From Lineus longissimus (taxonomy: Eukaryota; Nemertea; Pilidiophora; Heteronemertea; Lineidae): a stretch of DNA of 64,000 nucleotides. Positions 32,919 to 44,723 of this stretch are shown piece by piece; the first letter of the stretch is position 1, and each line of letters starts with the position of its first letter. The stretch covers positions 6,970,953 to 7,034,952 of the forward strand of contig NC_088324.1 of assembly GCF_910592395.1 (NCBI RefSeq), written 5' to 3'. A program made the position numbers and the translations under genes. The notes beneath the pieces are model-generated. The model did not search any database. It was not told where the DNA came from and saw only the letters and a program-made list of their open reading frames with translations.

Positions 32919-33950
32919 CGTCGTCCGTTAGCAGGGCACGTTTCGTAACTGTTAGAGCTATTGAGTTGAAACTTGGTACACATGTACCCTTATGTAATGA
33001 CACCTGGGAGACCAAGTTTCGGTCCGATTCGTTTCATGGTTTGGCCACCAGGGGGCCAAACGTTAAAAGTGAAAATATGCAATATCTCCCTTAATAGTAG
33101 TCGGGAAATTTTGAAAAAAATATGGCAGGTACTTCTAGCAAAGGTGCATCATATATCCTCCGGGTTTTTGATTTGACCTCCTTTTCAAGGTCACAGAGGT
33201 CAAATGGTGTAAATTGGCCGTTAGGATGTAACGATGGCACGTTTCTAAACTGCAATGACTATTGATCCCAAATTTGGTACACATTTACCCCTTAGTCAGG
33301 TAATCTCGGGGACCGAAGTTTGGTCCAATATGATTCACCATTTGACCACCAGGGGGCAAAATCCAAAAACCTTAAAAATGTGATTATTCCTTAACTTCTT
33401 GCCCGATTGCCACCAATTTGATATCATGGGTACATCTAACCACCATACAGTATATGTCACACAGGTTTTTAATTTGACCTTCTTGTCAAGGTCACAGAGG
33501 TCAAATGGCGTAAATTGGCCGTCAGGCCGTAACTATGGCACGTTTCTTAACTGCAATGACTATTGATCACAAATTAAGTACACATGTACCCCTTGGTCAG
33601 GTGGTCTCAGGTACCGAAATTTGGTGCGGTCTGATTTGCTGTTTGGCCTCCAGGGAGGGGGCCAAATCCTAAATTCTTCAAAATGCCATTATTCCTAGTA
33701 TTACTTGCCCGATTGGCACCAATTTTATATCATAGGTACATCAAATTCTAACAACCATTCAATGTGTCACCCGGGTCTTCTTTGATTTGATCTACTTTTC
33801 AAGGTCACAGAGGTCGAATGTACTGTAAATTGGCCATTTTGGGGAAATTGTAATTGCTTGGACCTACATCAAACCTGACACTACATGACACAATACCATG
33901 CTCTTTATCCATCTTTCCTCCACATGAGGTGAGCACAATGGCCCTGGCCA
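32829..33950 (+). mobile_element. Helentron/pearl-like minisatellite element with (CGT)n
   Basis: It starts with the hairpin TAGCTCACCTC-ttagca-GAGGTGAGCTTA (32829-32857), then a (CGT)n microsatellite (32874-32927), then three tandem units of about 300 bp starting near 32937, 33238 and 33539. Each unit has CACGTTTC..AACTG, TGGTACACAT.TACC, CCACCAGGGGGC and AAGGTCACAGAGGTC in order. It ends in GAGGTGAGCAC. Hairpin end, microsatellite and tandem core are the layout of non-autonomous Helentron-related elements known from marine invertebrates. A truncated inverted copy of its left end is at 40105-40156. No protein. Confidence 0.65.
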
Positions 33951-34352
33951 TTTCATTTAATTGTACCACCTATAAAACCTGAAATATTTAAGAATAACAC
34001 AGCTGTTAGGAGTACACAGAACTTTGTCCATCATAAATATATTAGAGGAGATAGAACTGCATTTATATTTAGGATAACATTGTTCTAGTTAAACAATACC
34101 ATTAGACGACCACTTTTACCGATATACTTTTTGGAAATGTAGATCGTATTAGAAATACCAGAAATTAAAAAGTGTTTTTCGTAAGGCTTTTTCAATGACC
34201 GATTTCAAAAGAAAAGGAAATCTGCGCAATCACAATCCTGCCATAGTATATCATTAGAAAACTAAATTTCTAACAATATGCTAAAACTGCATTGGATTTT
34301 GTGCCCTAGTTTGGGAAAAATCGTTTGACGTAAGTGTTGACATCCATTTAAG

Positions 34353-34484
34353 CTAGACTGTACATGTCCGTCCAAACTCATCAGATTTGTCGTTGTAGTC
34401 TAGATCACCATCACATCTCCATTTCGACGGAAGACAGCTTGTAGCATTGTCACAACCAAACTGCTCGGACGTAGCGGTCGTTGT
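34353..34484 (-). pseudogene. in-frame LDLa module relic beyond the stop codon of the LDLa gene
   Basis: Directly after TGA the same frame continues ACA ACG ACC... with [24 protein letters not shown] then K-S-D-E, ending at TAG (34355-34353). It is a fifteenth module in which Cys1 is missing and the D-C Cys is Tyr. In the partial copy at 51.8 kb, Cys1 is still present (ACATGTACG instead of ACCGCTACG) but the Tyr and the TGA are shared. The stop thus predates the duplication. Read-through is possible in principle but not supported. Confidence 0.75.
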
Positions 34485-37400
34485 TCAATCACATGTGAGC
34501 TCGTCTGCTCCATCGGTGCAATCTTCCTCACCATCACACTTCCAAGGGTTCGGGATACATTTTTTCTCCTGTCTGCATAGAAATTCTGTCGATGCGCACT
34601 CGTGAACGGTCGTGGTGCAGTCATCTTCGTCAGTACCGTCCGCACAATCTTCATCACCGTCACATTTCCAACGAAGTGGAAGACAACTGCGGTTATCACA
34701 TCTGAATTCTGTTGAGTTACACTGAATTTCAAGAGCGCATCCTACTTCGTCTAAACCATCGAAACAGTCGTCCTCTCGATCACACTTCCACGAGATTGGG
34801 ATACATTTTTTCTCCTGCCCGCATAGAAATTCTGTCGATTTGCACTGAACGGTCGGGGTGCAGTCATCTTCGTCAGCACCGTCCGCACAGTCTTGAATAC
34901 CGTCACATTTCAAAGGAAGTGGAAGACAACTGCGGTTATCACATCTGAATTCTGTTGAGTTACACTGAATTCGATCAGGACAACCAACTTCGTCGGCACC
35001 ATCGAGACAATCGTTCTCTCCATCGCACTTCCAAGAGTTCCGGATACATTTGTTCTCCTGCCCGCATAGAAACTCTGTCGATTTGCACTGAACGGTCGTG
35101 GTGCAGTCATCTTCGTCAGTACCGTCCGCACAGTCTTGATCACCGTCACATTTCCAACGAAGTGGAAGACAACTGCGATTATCACATCTGAATTTTGTTG
35201 AGTCGCACTGAATTTGATCAGAACAACCAACTTCGTCGACGCCATCGAGACAATCGTTCTCTCCATCGCACTTCCAAGAGTTCCGGATACATTTCTTCTC
35301 CTTGCTGCATAGGAATTCTGTCGATTTGCACTGACCAGTCTCGTCGCAGTCAGCCTCGTCGCTACCGTCCGAACATTCTACCATACCGTCACATTTCCAA
35401 CTCGATGGGAGACACATCTTTTTATCACGACATCTGAATTGTGTTGAGTCGCACTGAATTTGATCAGAACAAGCAATTTCGTCGACGCCACCTTGACAAT
35501 CGTCCTCACCATCGCACTTCCAAGAGCTTGGGATACATTTCTTTTCCTCGCCGCATAGGAACTCAGTCGACCTGCATTGGGCAGGATTGTCGCAGCCAGC
35601 TTCGTCAGTTCCATCGATACAGTCTCGATCACCGTCACATCTCCAACTAAGTGGACTACAACTAATGTTATCACATCTGAATTGTGTTGAGTCACACTGG
35701 ATAACATCAGGGCATCCCACTTCGTCTAAACCATCGAGACAATCTCTCTCCCCGTCACATTGCCAACTCCCTGCTATACACGATTTGGTCTCTCTACAAA
35801 AGAATTCGTTAGATTTACACGGAGAACACCCATCCTCATCCGATTTATCGGAACACTGTCGCTCTCCATCGCATTTCCAAAGAAGTGGAAAACATCCACT
35901 TTTGTTGTCGCAACGAAATTCATCTGAGTTACAGAGAATTTTTGCGTTACACAAGACTTCATCCGAATCATCTGCACAATCTTTCTCACCGTCACATCTC
36001 CAGCTAAAGGGAATACACTTCCTTCCATCTGTACACAGGAATTGCCCCGAGTGACATTTTACCTTTAGTGAGAAGAATTAAAGATAAAGTGAATTAACAG
36101 TGGTATTTTTTAATATTTTTGATTTCGAAATTTTCCTCTTCTGTGTAAATTTTCAAGTACAAAATGCTCTTATAGAATAATGTTTGCTTCTTTTAAACGT
36201 CATATACATAGTACTAGAAATCACTTTAACGCATTCCACCTCCGGCTAGCCAAACATAAACTGGTTCAATTCAGTAGCCATAATATTCAACCTGATCTGC
36301 TCACAGGTGTTGTTTCTGGGTCGTTTGAACACTCTTTGTTATTACAGTAATGAAGGGCAGTGCAGCTATAATCTACTAATCAATATTCAAGGGCTAATGC
36401 AATGTTGATATTTTGCATACGCCGCGATGATTTCTAACAATCATGATTTGTTGTTTTTTTTATATTTTAGCCTGCACTTGTTTCTTACCTGACCAGGGCA
36501 CTGTCTCTCGTCAGATCCATCTGCGCAATCCTCAGTGTCATCGCACTTGTATTTCTTGTTGAAACACCCGGTTCCATTCTTACACGGGATATGGTCTGGC
36601 TGTTCACACAGCTCGAGCTTTGCTTCAGTCGACCTACCTATTTGGAACAGAATATTAAAATAAATCTACTTATAACCATTTCTTTCAAAACTTAATCATC
36701 TTCATCTACCAGCTATTTGATAGATCCAGGATATGTTTTCTGCTGAATGGTATAATTTTTTGGTGGCTGATAATTTGAAAAATGAGCGCACTGATAGGGC
36801 ACTTTTGCTAATTGGGGAAATATCACTGTCTGCCAAGCTGTCGAATTCTGATAATTTTTCCATTATCATTCTTGTTGTACTCATGTCAGAGAAATTTTCT
36901 GTCAAATCACAAAGTTACAATTCTTAAGGACTGTTGTAGAAGTAGACATCCTTAAATTAAAAGAAAAACTAACTTAGAGAATTTTTTTTCAAGAATTATC
37001 AAAACAAAAGGGAAAAACATTTATTGAAATATTTGAAAATGAAATTTCCTTATTCCCTTTTATACAAAAGAACGTCAAAACTGACTTGAGCTAGTTTAAT
37101 AAGTTTCAACTATGTTTTTAAAACAGTACGCACTACCATAGCCTCCGTATAAATTGTTCGAAACCGCGTCAAGAACTTGTACAGGACACTTGGGCAGCGT
37201 GACGCACACTTGGGCAGCGTGACGCGCACTTGTATAAAATTTCAATATCTAGATCTGTCATGAAGATTGTACCATTATCCAACCTCGGCAATCTGGTTGG
37301 CTCTTCGAACGGCAACATTCCAACGCGTTGGAAAATCTGCATTATTTTTCTGAAGCCGAAATCGTGCCAATGATTTACAAATAAAGTTATCTCATTGTAA

Positions 37401-38565
37401 ATGTCGTGGCCGGTAAATTTTACTTGACATCTGATACAAGGCAGCGCTGAAATAAATATTTTGTATTACTTTGTTTACGGAGAAATCGGTAAAGAAACAG
37501 CGGGATCTGGATACCGCTTACGGTTTTGTAAAATGTTGCGGCCAATCGATTTCTCTGGAAAATATCATCCACTATATGTTGGCGACCTTCGTACAGCCAA
37601 GCATGCAGTCGACCCGGCCATTTCCAAGCATAAATCAGCACCTAGGCATAAATACCTTAAATAATGCACTCATTACCCCAAACAGCCGTTTTTAGTCTTG
37701 AATGAATGCATTAAAAGTTTTTTGGTCATCAACAATTCGGGGTAAATTGCCTCTTCCATAAACGTTCGATAAATTGAGAAATGACGTCAATGGAGCAGGT
37801 AATTATTTAGGGGTTGAGTTGTTACTGATCATTTGTTGGACCGAGTGTACAAATGCAAATGTGTCCTACATTTAAATTCGTTATGAAAATCGTTGTATAT
37901 AGGCATCGAATGCAAGTGATTTGTAGATCTTAAACAGCATACAATTTTACATTGCATGAAAATACAAAACCCTCTTCAATAATGGGTCAAAAGTGAAGAA
38001 AATACTAAAAAAACAGCTATATTTTATGGATAAATATGCTTTGTGGTGTGGAAAATCTACGTAAAATAATCATTGGAATCATTGCACTCTGCCTGTCAGA
38101 AATCCTTTGAGATTTCATGTATGAATATTGACTATTTTAGTTGGACAGTCTTTTCTTTTCTTCCCAGAGTATCTATAGGTAGGTCCTAATTAAGGCCATA
38201 CCGTCGAAACTAATCCTTCCCTATTAAACAGTTGAACACCGATTTTTTCCGGCTTGCAAGCTCTCGATCTGCAGTTTTGAGCTTTCTGAACTGGAATAGG
38301 CCCCCAAAAATTCGATTCGTACGATCTGTGAATAAGATCGGACTCTCTGGCTGTAAAACGATATCACTTATAATATGCTACTCCTACATTCTTTCACAGT
38401 TTGGTATACATTTTAATAATTTACTTGAAAAAGCAAAGAAATTGAGAACGAAATCAGCAAAATCAGCAAAATCAGCATAAGACTTGATTTATACTCACAG
38501 TCTGCGTAGGAAAACAGTAACAAAACGAATCCGAAGCCGATGGCGAGAACATAAAAACGTGCCAT
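34485..38565 (-). CDS. secreted protein with 14 LDL-receptor class A modules, 3 exons
   Basis: Exons on the minus strand: 38565-38499 (signal peptide [20 protein letters not shown]), 36637-36489 (first LDLa module) and 36062-34485 (thirteen modules, TGA at 34487-34485). Phases agree and give 597 residues. Each module has six Cys and the Ca2+-binding D-x-x-x-D-C-x-D-x-S/T-D-E. Modules 5-13 alternate between two types (STEFLC..EKKCIP.SWKCDGE and [20 protein letters not shown]), so the tandem unit is a pair of about 240 bp. No EGF, propeller or membrane segment follows, so it is probably a soluble binding protein; the ligand is unknown. A TATA-like TTTAAAA lies about 70 bp upstream of the start. 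Introns 36063-36488 and 36638-38498 hold only AT-rich sequence and a short doubled ACTTGGGCAGCGTGACGC (37186-37222). Confidence 0.9.
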
Positions 38566-38810
38566 GTTCCAGCACTAAGCTGAATTCTCCTTCTAAGTGT
38601 GTGGAAATTAAAACCGCCCGTCACGATGCGGTACACTTTTAAACTTCAGTTGTCGGTGTGGTCACTCGCTGAACCGCTTTCTGTCTTGTTGAGTGTTTTT
38701 CGAAGCCTAAATACAGGCCGCGCCATTTGGAACAGGTCGGACAATTACATCTAATTTTCATCATTTCAGCGACATATTATAGTAGTTAGATTGCTGATAG
38801 ACACAACTCT

Positions 38811-39275
38811 TCAGCGCGTTCAGTTTGTCATACAGGTTATCCTTGCCTATAACGTCTTTGGGTGACATTGCAATGAGGCCCGATGGGGTATATAATGATT
38901 ATGTGTAGGCCTGACTATGTCATGTCAAATGGTTATGGAAACCCAACGATATTTGTCAAATGTTTTTACGCCAGACTGCCACGGTCTGTGGGCGGGGAAA
39001 TCATTCATTCGGTTACAAATGTTTTGATGATCATTACTTGGGGGCGGTGCACAAACGACTCTTGGCGTCAACCATGAAATTTGGCCTGCCTGCTATTGTA
39101 GGCCTAGGCCAAGAGGGCTGAGTTTACTACAAATATTTCTTGAGTATTCACACCCACTCCTGGTGATACCCCTTTGTGGGCCTAATTGAATGTATGATAC
39201 ATATTCAGTTGTACAAGAAGGAATAGAAGACGTTATAGGCAAGGATAACCTGTGTATCTTCAGCGTGTTCAGTTC
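38811..39275. mobile_element. about 425-bp foldback element, family member 2, with flanking direct repeat
   Basis: Arms ACAGGTTATCCTTGCCTATA+ACGTCTT (38834-38860) and their reverse complement (39228-39254) enclose a core starting TGGGTGACATTG...GAGGCCCGATGG and ending near GAATGTATGATACA. Core edges resemble the element at 30316-30747. Outside stand CTTCAGCGCGTTCAGTTTG (38811) and CTTCAGCGTGTTCAGTTCG (39257), an apparent 19-bp target duplication. No ORF. Confidence 0.68.
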
Positions 39276-39589
39276 GTTTGTATGAAAACAACGTTTTTGA
39301 CAATGAATGCTCATCGTAAAATATTATAGAAATAGTCCTCTAGAGTTGGTCGCTTATTTTCTCAGGAGAATTCTGAGACCGGTGAAAATCAACTGATGCC
39401 ATCTAATGAAATCAATCAGACACTTCGAAAGTCTTTTTATTTCATAACTGTGTTGCTCTGGTCATTGTCCATTCATAGCTGGATTGGAATTTCTCTCATA
39501 TCATGATTTTTAGTGGGTTTTTTTAATGATTTGCTGTAAGAATACCTGCTTATGAAAATGAGAGAAAATCTGTGAGATCTGTAAATACT

Positions 39590-39656
39590 GACACACGTAG
39601 GAAAACAGTAAACAATCGAAAGCCGACTGTGAGAACAAGGAGCGTGCCATGTTCCA
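39590..39656 (-). pseudogene. relic of the LDLa gene's signal-peptide exon
   Basis: The reverse strand reads ...GTTGGAACATGGCACG then ...CTGTTTTCCTACG, matching exon 1 of the LDLa gene (GCTGGAACATGGCACG...CTGTTTTCCTACG, 38573-38505) over about 70 bp. The hydrophobic core is frameshifted and the donor site is lost (GTGTCAGT in place of GTGAGT). It is a decayed duplicate of the first exon and promoter edge. The remaining 38566-40104 stretch holds only this relic and the foldback element. Confidence 0.7.
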
Positions 39657-40104
39657 ACGCTGCTTAATAAGTCCTCGGAATGGTTAACGGTTCACCCAGA
39701 TACGGTAAATTGTCAAAGTCTGTGATGTTGTTTTCTTCTTCAAATAACGCGTCCCTGAATCATACAGCCTGCCACAGTACCTCAACCTCTTCGGTTTATG
39801 AAACTAAAGTAGCCATGTGTTCTCAATCGCCGAACTAAATTCTGTCAGTAAGTGCCCAACTTAAATACTGTACAAAAATTGCAGAGGTTAGCGAGGCTAC
39901 TTGAAACAGTGCTGACACGTAGTGCCCGGGTCATACATAGGTCACCGCCAGATTCTGGTATGATTGGATATGACGTACACGAGTATCCAGGGTCTAGTGG
40001 TGCAGCCATTTTGAGTGCTAATCAATAAGACCCCGGATTTAGAGGTTGAAGTTTTAAGTCCAGACCTCAAGTGGTTACGAAACGTGCCGCGCTAACACAC
40101 GCCG

Positions 40105-40156
40105 CAGGTGGACGACAACGACGACGACGGACGCCACGTCATCGCATAGGCTCACC
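40105..40156 (-). repeat. truncated inverted copy of the Helentron-like left end
   Basis: The reverse complement reads GAGGTGAGCCTATGC...GTGGCGTCCGTCGTCGTCGT, which matches 32846-32890 (GAGGTGAGCTTATCC...GTGGCGTCCGTCGTCC). Only the end and part of the (CGT)n are present. Confidence 0.6.
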
Positions 40157-40438
40157 TCGTTGATGTGGCGTGCATGAAGCACCCGCACGCTTCGATAAAA
40201 TATTGTGACAGGCAAATAAGCCGCTGCTTATGTTTAAACAATTGTACCTGTGTACTTGTCCCCACCTGTCATGACTGTGGATATTCCTCCAGTCATTTAT
40301 TTCGCCAGTCACTAGTCATTTTAAAAATTATACGCTGGCCTATTGGGCATATGGTATATTCGAAGAATTTTAAAGTTGTTGATAAGCATATAGGGAATAA
40401 ACTTGGTATTTAACGTAAGCCTATATAACTGGCAATTA
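40157..40438 (+). repeat. low-copy segment X, left part (copy A, interrupted by the pogo element)
   Basis: GTGGCGTGCATGAAGCACC...GACAGGCAAATAAGCCGCTG...CTTGTCCCCACCTGTCA.GA.TGTGG recurs at 49318-49393 plus 50733-50940. A short third echo (GTATGAAGCACCAGAACGCT) is at 47578. It carries the intact TTTAAAC site (40233-40239) that in the other copy is split by the Kolobok element. No coding motif. Confidence 0.85.
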
Positions 40439-42586
40439 CTGTCTTCTCCCACTTAACCGAGCGCGGCTGAATCGTAAAATGACTAAGTCCAAATGAATAG
40501 GCCGATTTCACTGGTGGCAGGCGAACATTAGAAAGAACAGCCACAGCTGATAATTGACTCCCTTTTCGTGGTCAATGCCAATGCCTTCCACGTAAGTGGA
40601 TAAAAGACATGAACATTGACATGGGGTAGTCCTGTACTGAATGAATGAATACAATACAACTAGCGTCCTCATTTTATGCCTATAGTGTTCGTTGACCAGA
40701 AATTTCTAATCTAGGGTCTATGATAAAGCCAGCTTCATGGGTCTGCAGAATGTCCCAATAAAGAAGTCTTGCTATCAACCAATAAATTAAAGAACAGATT
40801 TACTTATCAATTTACCAATCAATTTTTATTATCCAAACAGGATTTACACGTCATCATCAAAAACATCATCATCCTCTTCTCCTTCCGAAAACTCAATCCC
40901 CTCAACAAAATGCTCAAGCTCATCATTTACCATCTCTATCCCCTCCCCGAGTTCGTCATTGTCCTCAGGAACTAGGCCACTGGCTCTCCAACCGTTCATA
41001 ATCGTCTGTTGTGTGACCCTTTCCCAGCCGAGGCTGATCATCCTGACCACATCCCGCCTGGTGATCCGCTCACAATGTTCTTGATCATCGGTGTGGCCGA
41101 TTTTCCACACTTTCCAAATGGTCCTCAGGTGACACTTGAAGCTCCTGTTTACGGTCAAGTCCAAGGGCTGCAGCAGCGAAGTACACCGTCCTGGGATGAA
41201 AGTGTCTGTCCCATTCTCTGCGGTGATTGCATCACGAAATTGGTGATTTCGATGCACCGGATACCTGTCTAAAAGTAACAGGAACGTGGCCCCTGCTACA
41301 AATGGCACAATCAGGGCCTGCAACCACTCGATTAGCGATTGGTGTCGGGCCCAACCCTGTGGACTACCAGTTACCTGGAAAAATAAACAACAAGTATGAA
41401 CATTTACATGACTTTTCTGAACAGTCAGACTTGCACAATGTTTTGGTTCCATCCATGACAAACCTATAATAATTTTAGTCATAGAAGTTCTGATTTTCCT
41501 AAAAAAAATACTACCATTAACTAGAATGACCGTCAATGACAACACTGATGACGTCAGGTACATGTCCTGTACTAAAAGCACGGATTTGTATTCTATGCCA
41601 ATACTCACTCGCACATTGTCTGGAGCATCCACCTGAAGCTGCCGAATGACGTCACCATCTGGTGCCAAGCCTCTGAAGTTGACCTCGGATCGTCCTTTTC
41701 GTCCGTCTGTCGTAACTACTAGAGTCACCATGCATCCAAGTTTCGGGTTGCCTTGGGATGGTCTAATGTCAACATTCTGAGACCCAGTCGCTTCCATTGT
41801 TGATCTTGGCACCATATCAAACAACACGAACGTCTCATTCATGTTCATGATGACATCAAAATCAGCGTCTCTGATGAGGTCGGCAAAATCTCCCCGGTAG
41901 TCGGCAACTAAAGCCTGGGCGTTGTCAGGTAACCCCCTTGAATCGTTGGTCTTCCTTTGATAGCTGATTTGTTTCCTGAAATGGAATTTGCATATTGTTG
42001 AAATTCACGGCATACAATCCATTAAGGCCGATCCATGCAACAGCGGAATAAAACTCACCTTTCCATAAAGTTGCTAAGCCAATGTGCAGATGCATGGACA
42101 CGTAATCGCAGGGGTCTCTGTTCTTGTCTTTCGGCCTTCGTTTCGTTCGGAAGCTCTGCCCACCATTGCCGAAATTCTCTTCCAGCTTGCCCTTTAATAT
42201 CCTCACCGGAAACAGGGAAACCAAGTCTTCGGCGCTCAAGGAACCAGGTGTTCAAATTGTTTTCCATTTCGGGCCAGTATGCTGAAATAAAAAAGCTAAC
42301 ACGTTTAACATCTTTGGAAATATTGATTGCCGATAACCACAGGAATGAACGAAATGTTAGTCCTAGGAATAAAGGAGGGCAAACAAGTCATCATGTGTGC
42401 TTATCCAACGTCTAAATGTCTGCGGTGCTATGCGGTGGTGTCTAGCAAAGAATGTCGCAGTTTCAGCATGACGTAATCCTATAGCATGCTTCAATTGGTA
42501 TGTCTCGATAAGGTCAATCTTCTGATTGAGACTGTAGCTTTTCTGGTGCCTACGTGCACCAGGTACAGCCCGGTTAGCATCATCTA

Positions 42587-42623
<37 letters not shown>

Positions 42624-43147
42624 TTCATCATCAGTAGTGGTATCAGGGTCAGGGCTGTCAACATCATCTCCATGCTCCATTCCATACGTTAAGATCATCA
42701 GGGTGCCTGCTAGGCCTACCCACAAAATCCATCGCACTGCGTGCATCTTACAAGAAGAACGTGGTCAAAGCAAGATGGCAGACAACAATTATGACATTTG
42801 ACACGAAAGTGCCCTTTATTGGATTTCCCCCACAAGAAAACGATTCCATAATCGACCAGATAAAATAAATTCATTTGAAAGACTCTGGATTGGTCAACCA
42901 TTTACATGGACTTACGTAACTTCAATAATCATCACCCTGACTGCAGGGATTACTGGCCCTGACCGCGACCAAGCGTTATTGAATTGACAACATTTACAAG
43001 GTTGTCTTCCTATAACCATTGATCAATATAATTGGCTGTCATATTGAATGTTTGCAGCCCACCGGTAAAAACTACAGACTGCCATGTTTCTGGACTTAGT
43101 CATTTTCGAGCCATTTTCCTGGCGCTCGGTTAAGTGGGAGAAGACAG
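40439..43147 (-). mobile_element. 2.7-kb pogo/Tigger-like (Tc1/mariner superfamily) transposon
   Basis: The 26-bp perfect terminal inverted repeats start CTGTCTTCTCCCACTTAACC at 40439 and end at 43147. TA stands outside both ends (40437-40438, 43148-43149). The other copy of the flanking segment reads AATTGTGTTAATCC without insert (50934-50947), matching AATTA|...|TATTAATCC with two base changes. The transposase gene runs on the minus strand (separate entry). Confidence 0.92.
40844..42680 (-). pseudogene. pogo/Tigger-like transposase, spliced, first catalytic Asp replaced
   Basis: Reading the minus strand, an exon beginning near 42680 (MEHGDD, then a poly-Asp run from (CAT)n at 42590-42625) carries an N-terminal helix-turn-helix (KIDLIETYQLKHAIGLRHA...TFRRWI). 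Exon 42281-42059 holds a CENP-B-type HTH (GREFRQWWAELPNE...AHWLSNFMER; GTGAGT donor). An exon from about 41985 to 41610 begins the DDE domain, and one from about 41375 to 40844 ends it with LLLLDRYPVHR and TSLLQPLDLTVNRSFK, an acidic tail and a stop. The family's N-M-D-E-T is N-M-N-E-T here, so the first metal-binding Asp is lost. Joins between the first two exons are not fixed. Probably inactive. Confidence 0.82.
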
Positions 43148-43720
43148 TATATTAATCCGATTAGACTTGGAAACACAAATAGAATATGAGATGGTGGTAT
43201 CGCTGAAGAGACTAGTTGTGGTTCTTCTGCCACAGTGAATATTGGGTTACAGGTCCCAGAATCCAATGGGGCCTCATCAAACAATTCCCACATGTGACCT
43301 AATTTAACTGCAAACCGTAAAGACATTTGCCGGATCGAAGCCGGTTCAGCAATCCCGCACCGTCTGAGTTGGATTTCACCCCAGCTTAACTGACCTTGTC
43401 GGAACCGACCCGGGATGGGTTTAAGCCGGTTCGCTCTAACGCGCACCGAGTAAAAAGTCCTATTGTTAACACGTTCTACCTTTCTCTGCCCATCTAAAAT
43501 TTAAATCCGGTTGAATCATTTGCATGTTAGATTTGTTTGGGAATCAGTTGCAACAGACAGCCCTTGAAGAACCCTCTGCATGCTATTGTATGAACCATCA
43601 ATTCCGTTGAATGGCCCCATTCATAAAGACACTGACTGCCTGCATTGCTGACCATAAGCATTCTGAACCATCAGAGTCACTCGGTCCGTTATCTCCCCTC
43701 ATGGTCAAGCCTCATGGTTG
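43148..43720 (+). repeat. low-copy segment X, right part (copy A)
   Basis: TTAATCCGATTAGACT..GGAAACACAAATAG through CTCATGGTCAAGCCTCATGGTTGGTGT matches 50940-51510 at roughly 95%. Beyond 43720 the copies diverge. It contains the palindromic words AGCCGGTT...AACCGAC and no gene. 43721-44260 shows nothing recognisable. Confidence 0.85.
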
Positions 43721-44265
43721 GTGTAATGGAGTCCGGGTCGGCGGAGTGGATCCAAGGTTTGAGGGTCAAGATGACCACAAGGGGAGTTATCAAAGGTCAC
43801 CAGCTGTCTGACATAAACAATCACCTGCAGCGAACTAAAATTAATCTTCAAAATGAAGAATTTAGCAGGAAATTCCTAATGAAAGCGAAAAAACCTTTGT
43901 TGGATCATAGTTAACCGATATATAGATATAGAACCAAAAGAAAAGAAAAAACTATAGTATTTGAACATTTTTTAAAATGCCTGATAGTGTTACATAATGA
44001 AGAGACAAGATTAGCTGGGCCAAAATACAACAGATACATGAACAACTTGATATACAATTGCCTCCTGAAAAACTTCATTCAATTATCTTGTTCTATCTCT
44101 GTGATACCTTAAAAAACCTGTGGACATTTACTTTCTGGTCGGACTGTACATATAACCTTAAACCTTGAACAGGTTTACCGCCGTTATCTAGATACAATAT
44201 TTACTACCAAGACAGATGAGACGTTTGGACGAGATTCGCGGTCGGGTCACTTCAGATTTTTTCTG

Positions 44266-44274
44266 TATATAATA
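44266..44274 (+). promoter_or_regulatory. TATA box of the cysteine-rich peptide gene
   Basis: TATATAATA lies about 30 bp before a purine-rich start region (44296-44300). That region leads into a short non-coding exon ending at 44342 with a strong donor (TGTAAG/GTAAGT). The next exon starts at 44715 (acceptor TTCCAG), nine bases before the ATG. Confidence 0.65.
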
Positions 44275-44723
44275 CACCTAACTTAGGACATTGCATCAGT
44301 CGACTGTCAGATTCCTCTTTGGCTGCCACATTCCTCTGTAAGGTAAGTTCACAAGCTCTGCTTCGAAAACGACCCATTGTATCTTTCATTGACATAACTA
44401 TCATTTATTTTGTTGTAGACCTAGAGGGTACGTTATGTGGTGAATGAATCTATTATCAATGCTATTCTATCTGAGGTTTTGGGTATACGTTTTCAGGTCA
44501 CTGCATGCACGGTATTCAGGTGGTTGCTGAGCAAATGCATGAAGTCGAAATCAATTTTAGCGACTTTTGTTTCACTCTTTGTATTCACAGCACTTGCTGC
44601 ATGAAAATTGCAAGACTTAAATTGTTAGATGTTATTTCTAAAACTTTCAACATGGTTACGTCTTGATGAATTGTGTGATTCATTGATCATGTCGCTAATA
44701 AATCTCCGTTCCAGCGTATTAAA

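Noticed and set aside
32732-33094. 120-codon frame with a poly-Arg run
   Set aside because: It reads through the (CGT)n microsatellite and the Helentron-like element; no coding signal outside the repeat.
42486-42692. 68-codon plus-strand frame with a poly-Ile run
   Set aside because: It is the complement of the poly-Asp (CAT)n run of the pogo transposase.
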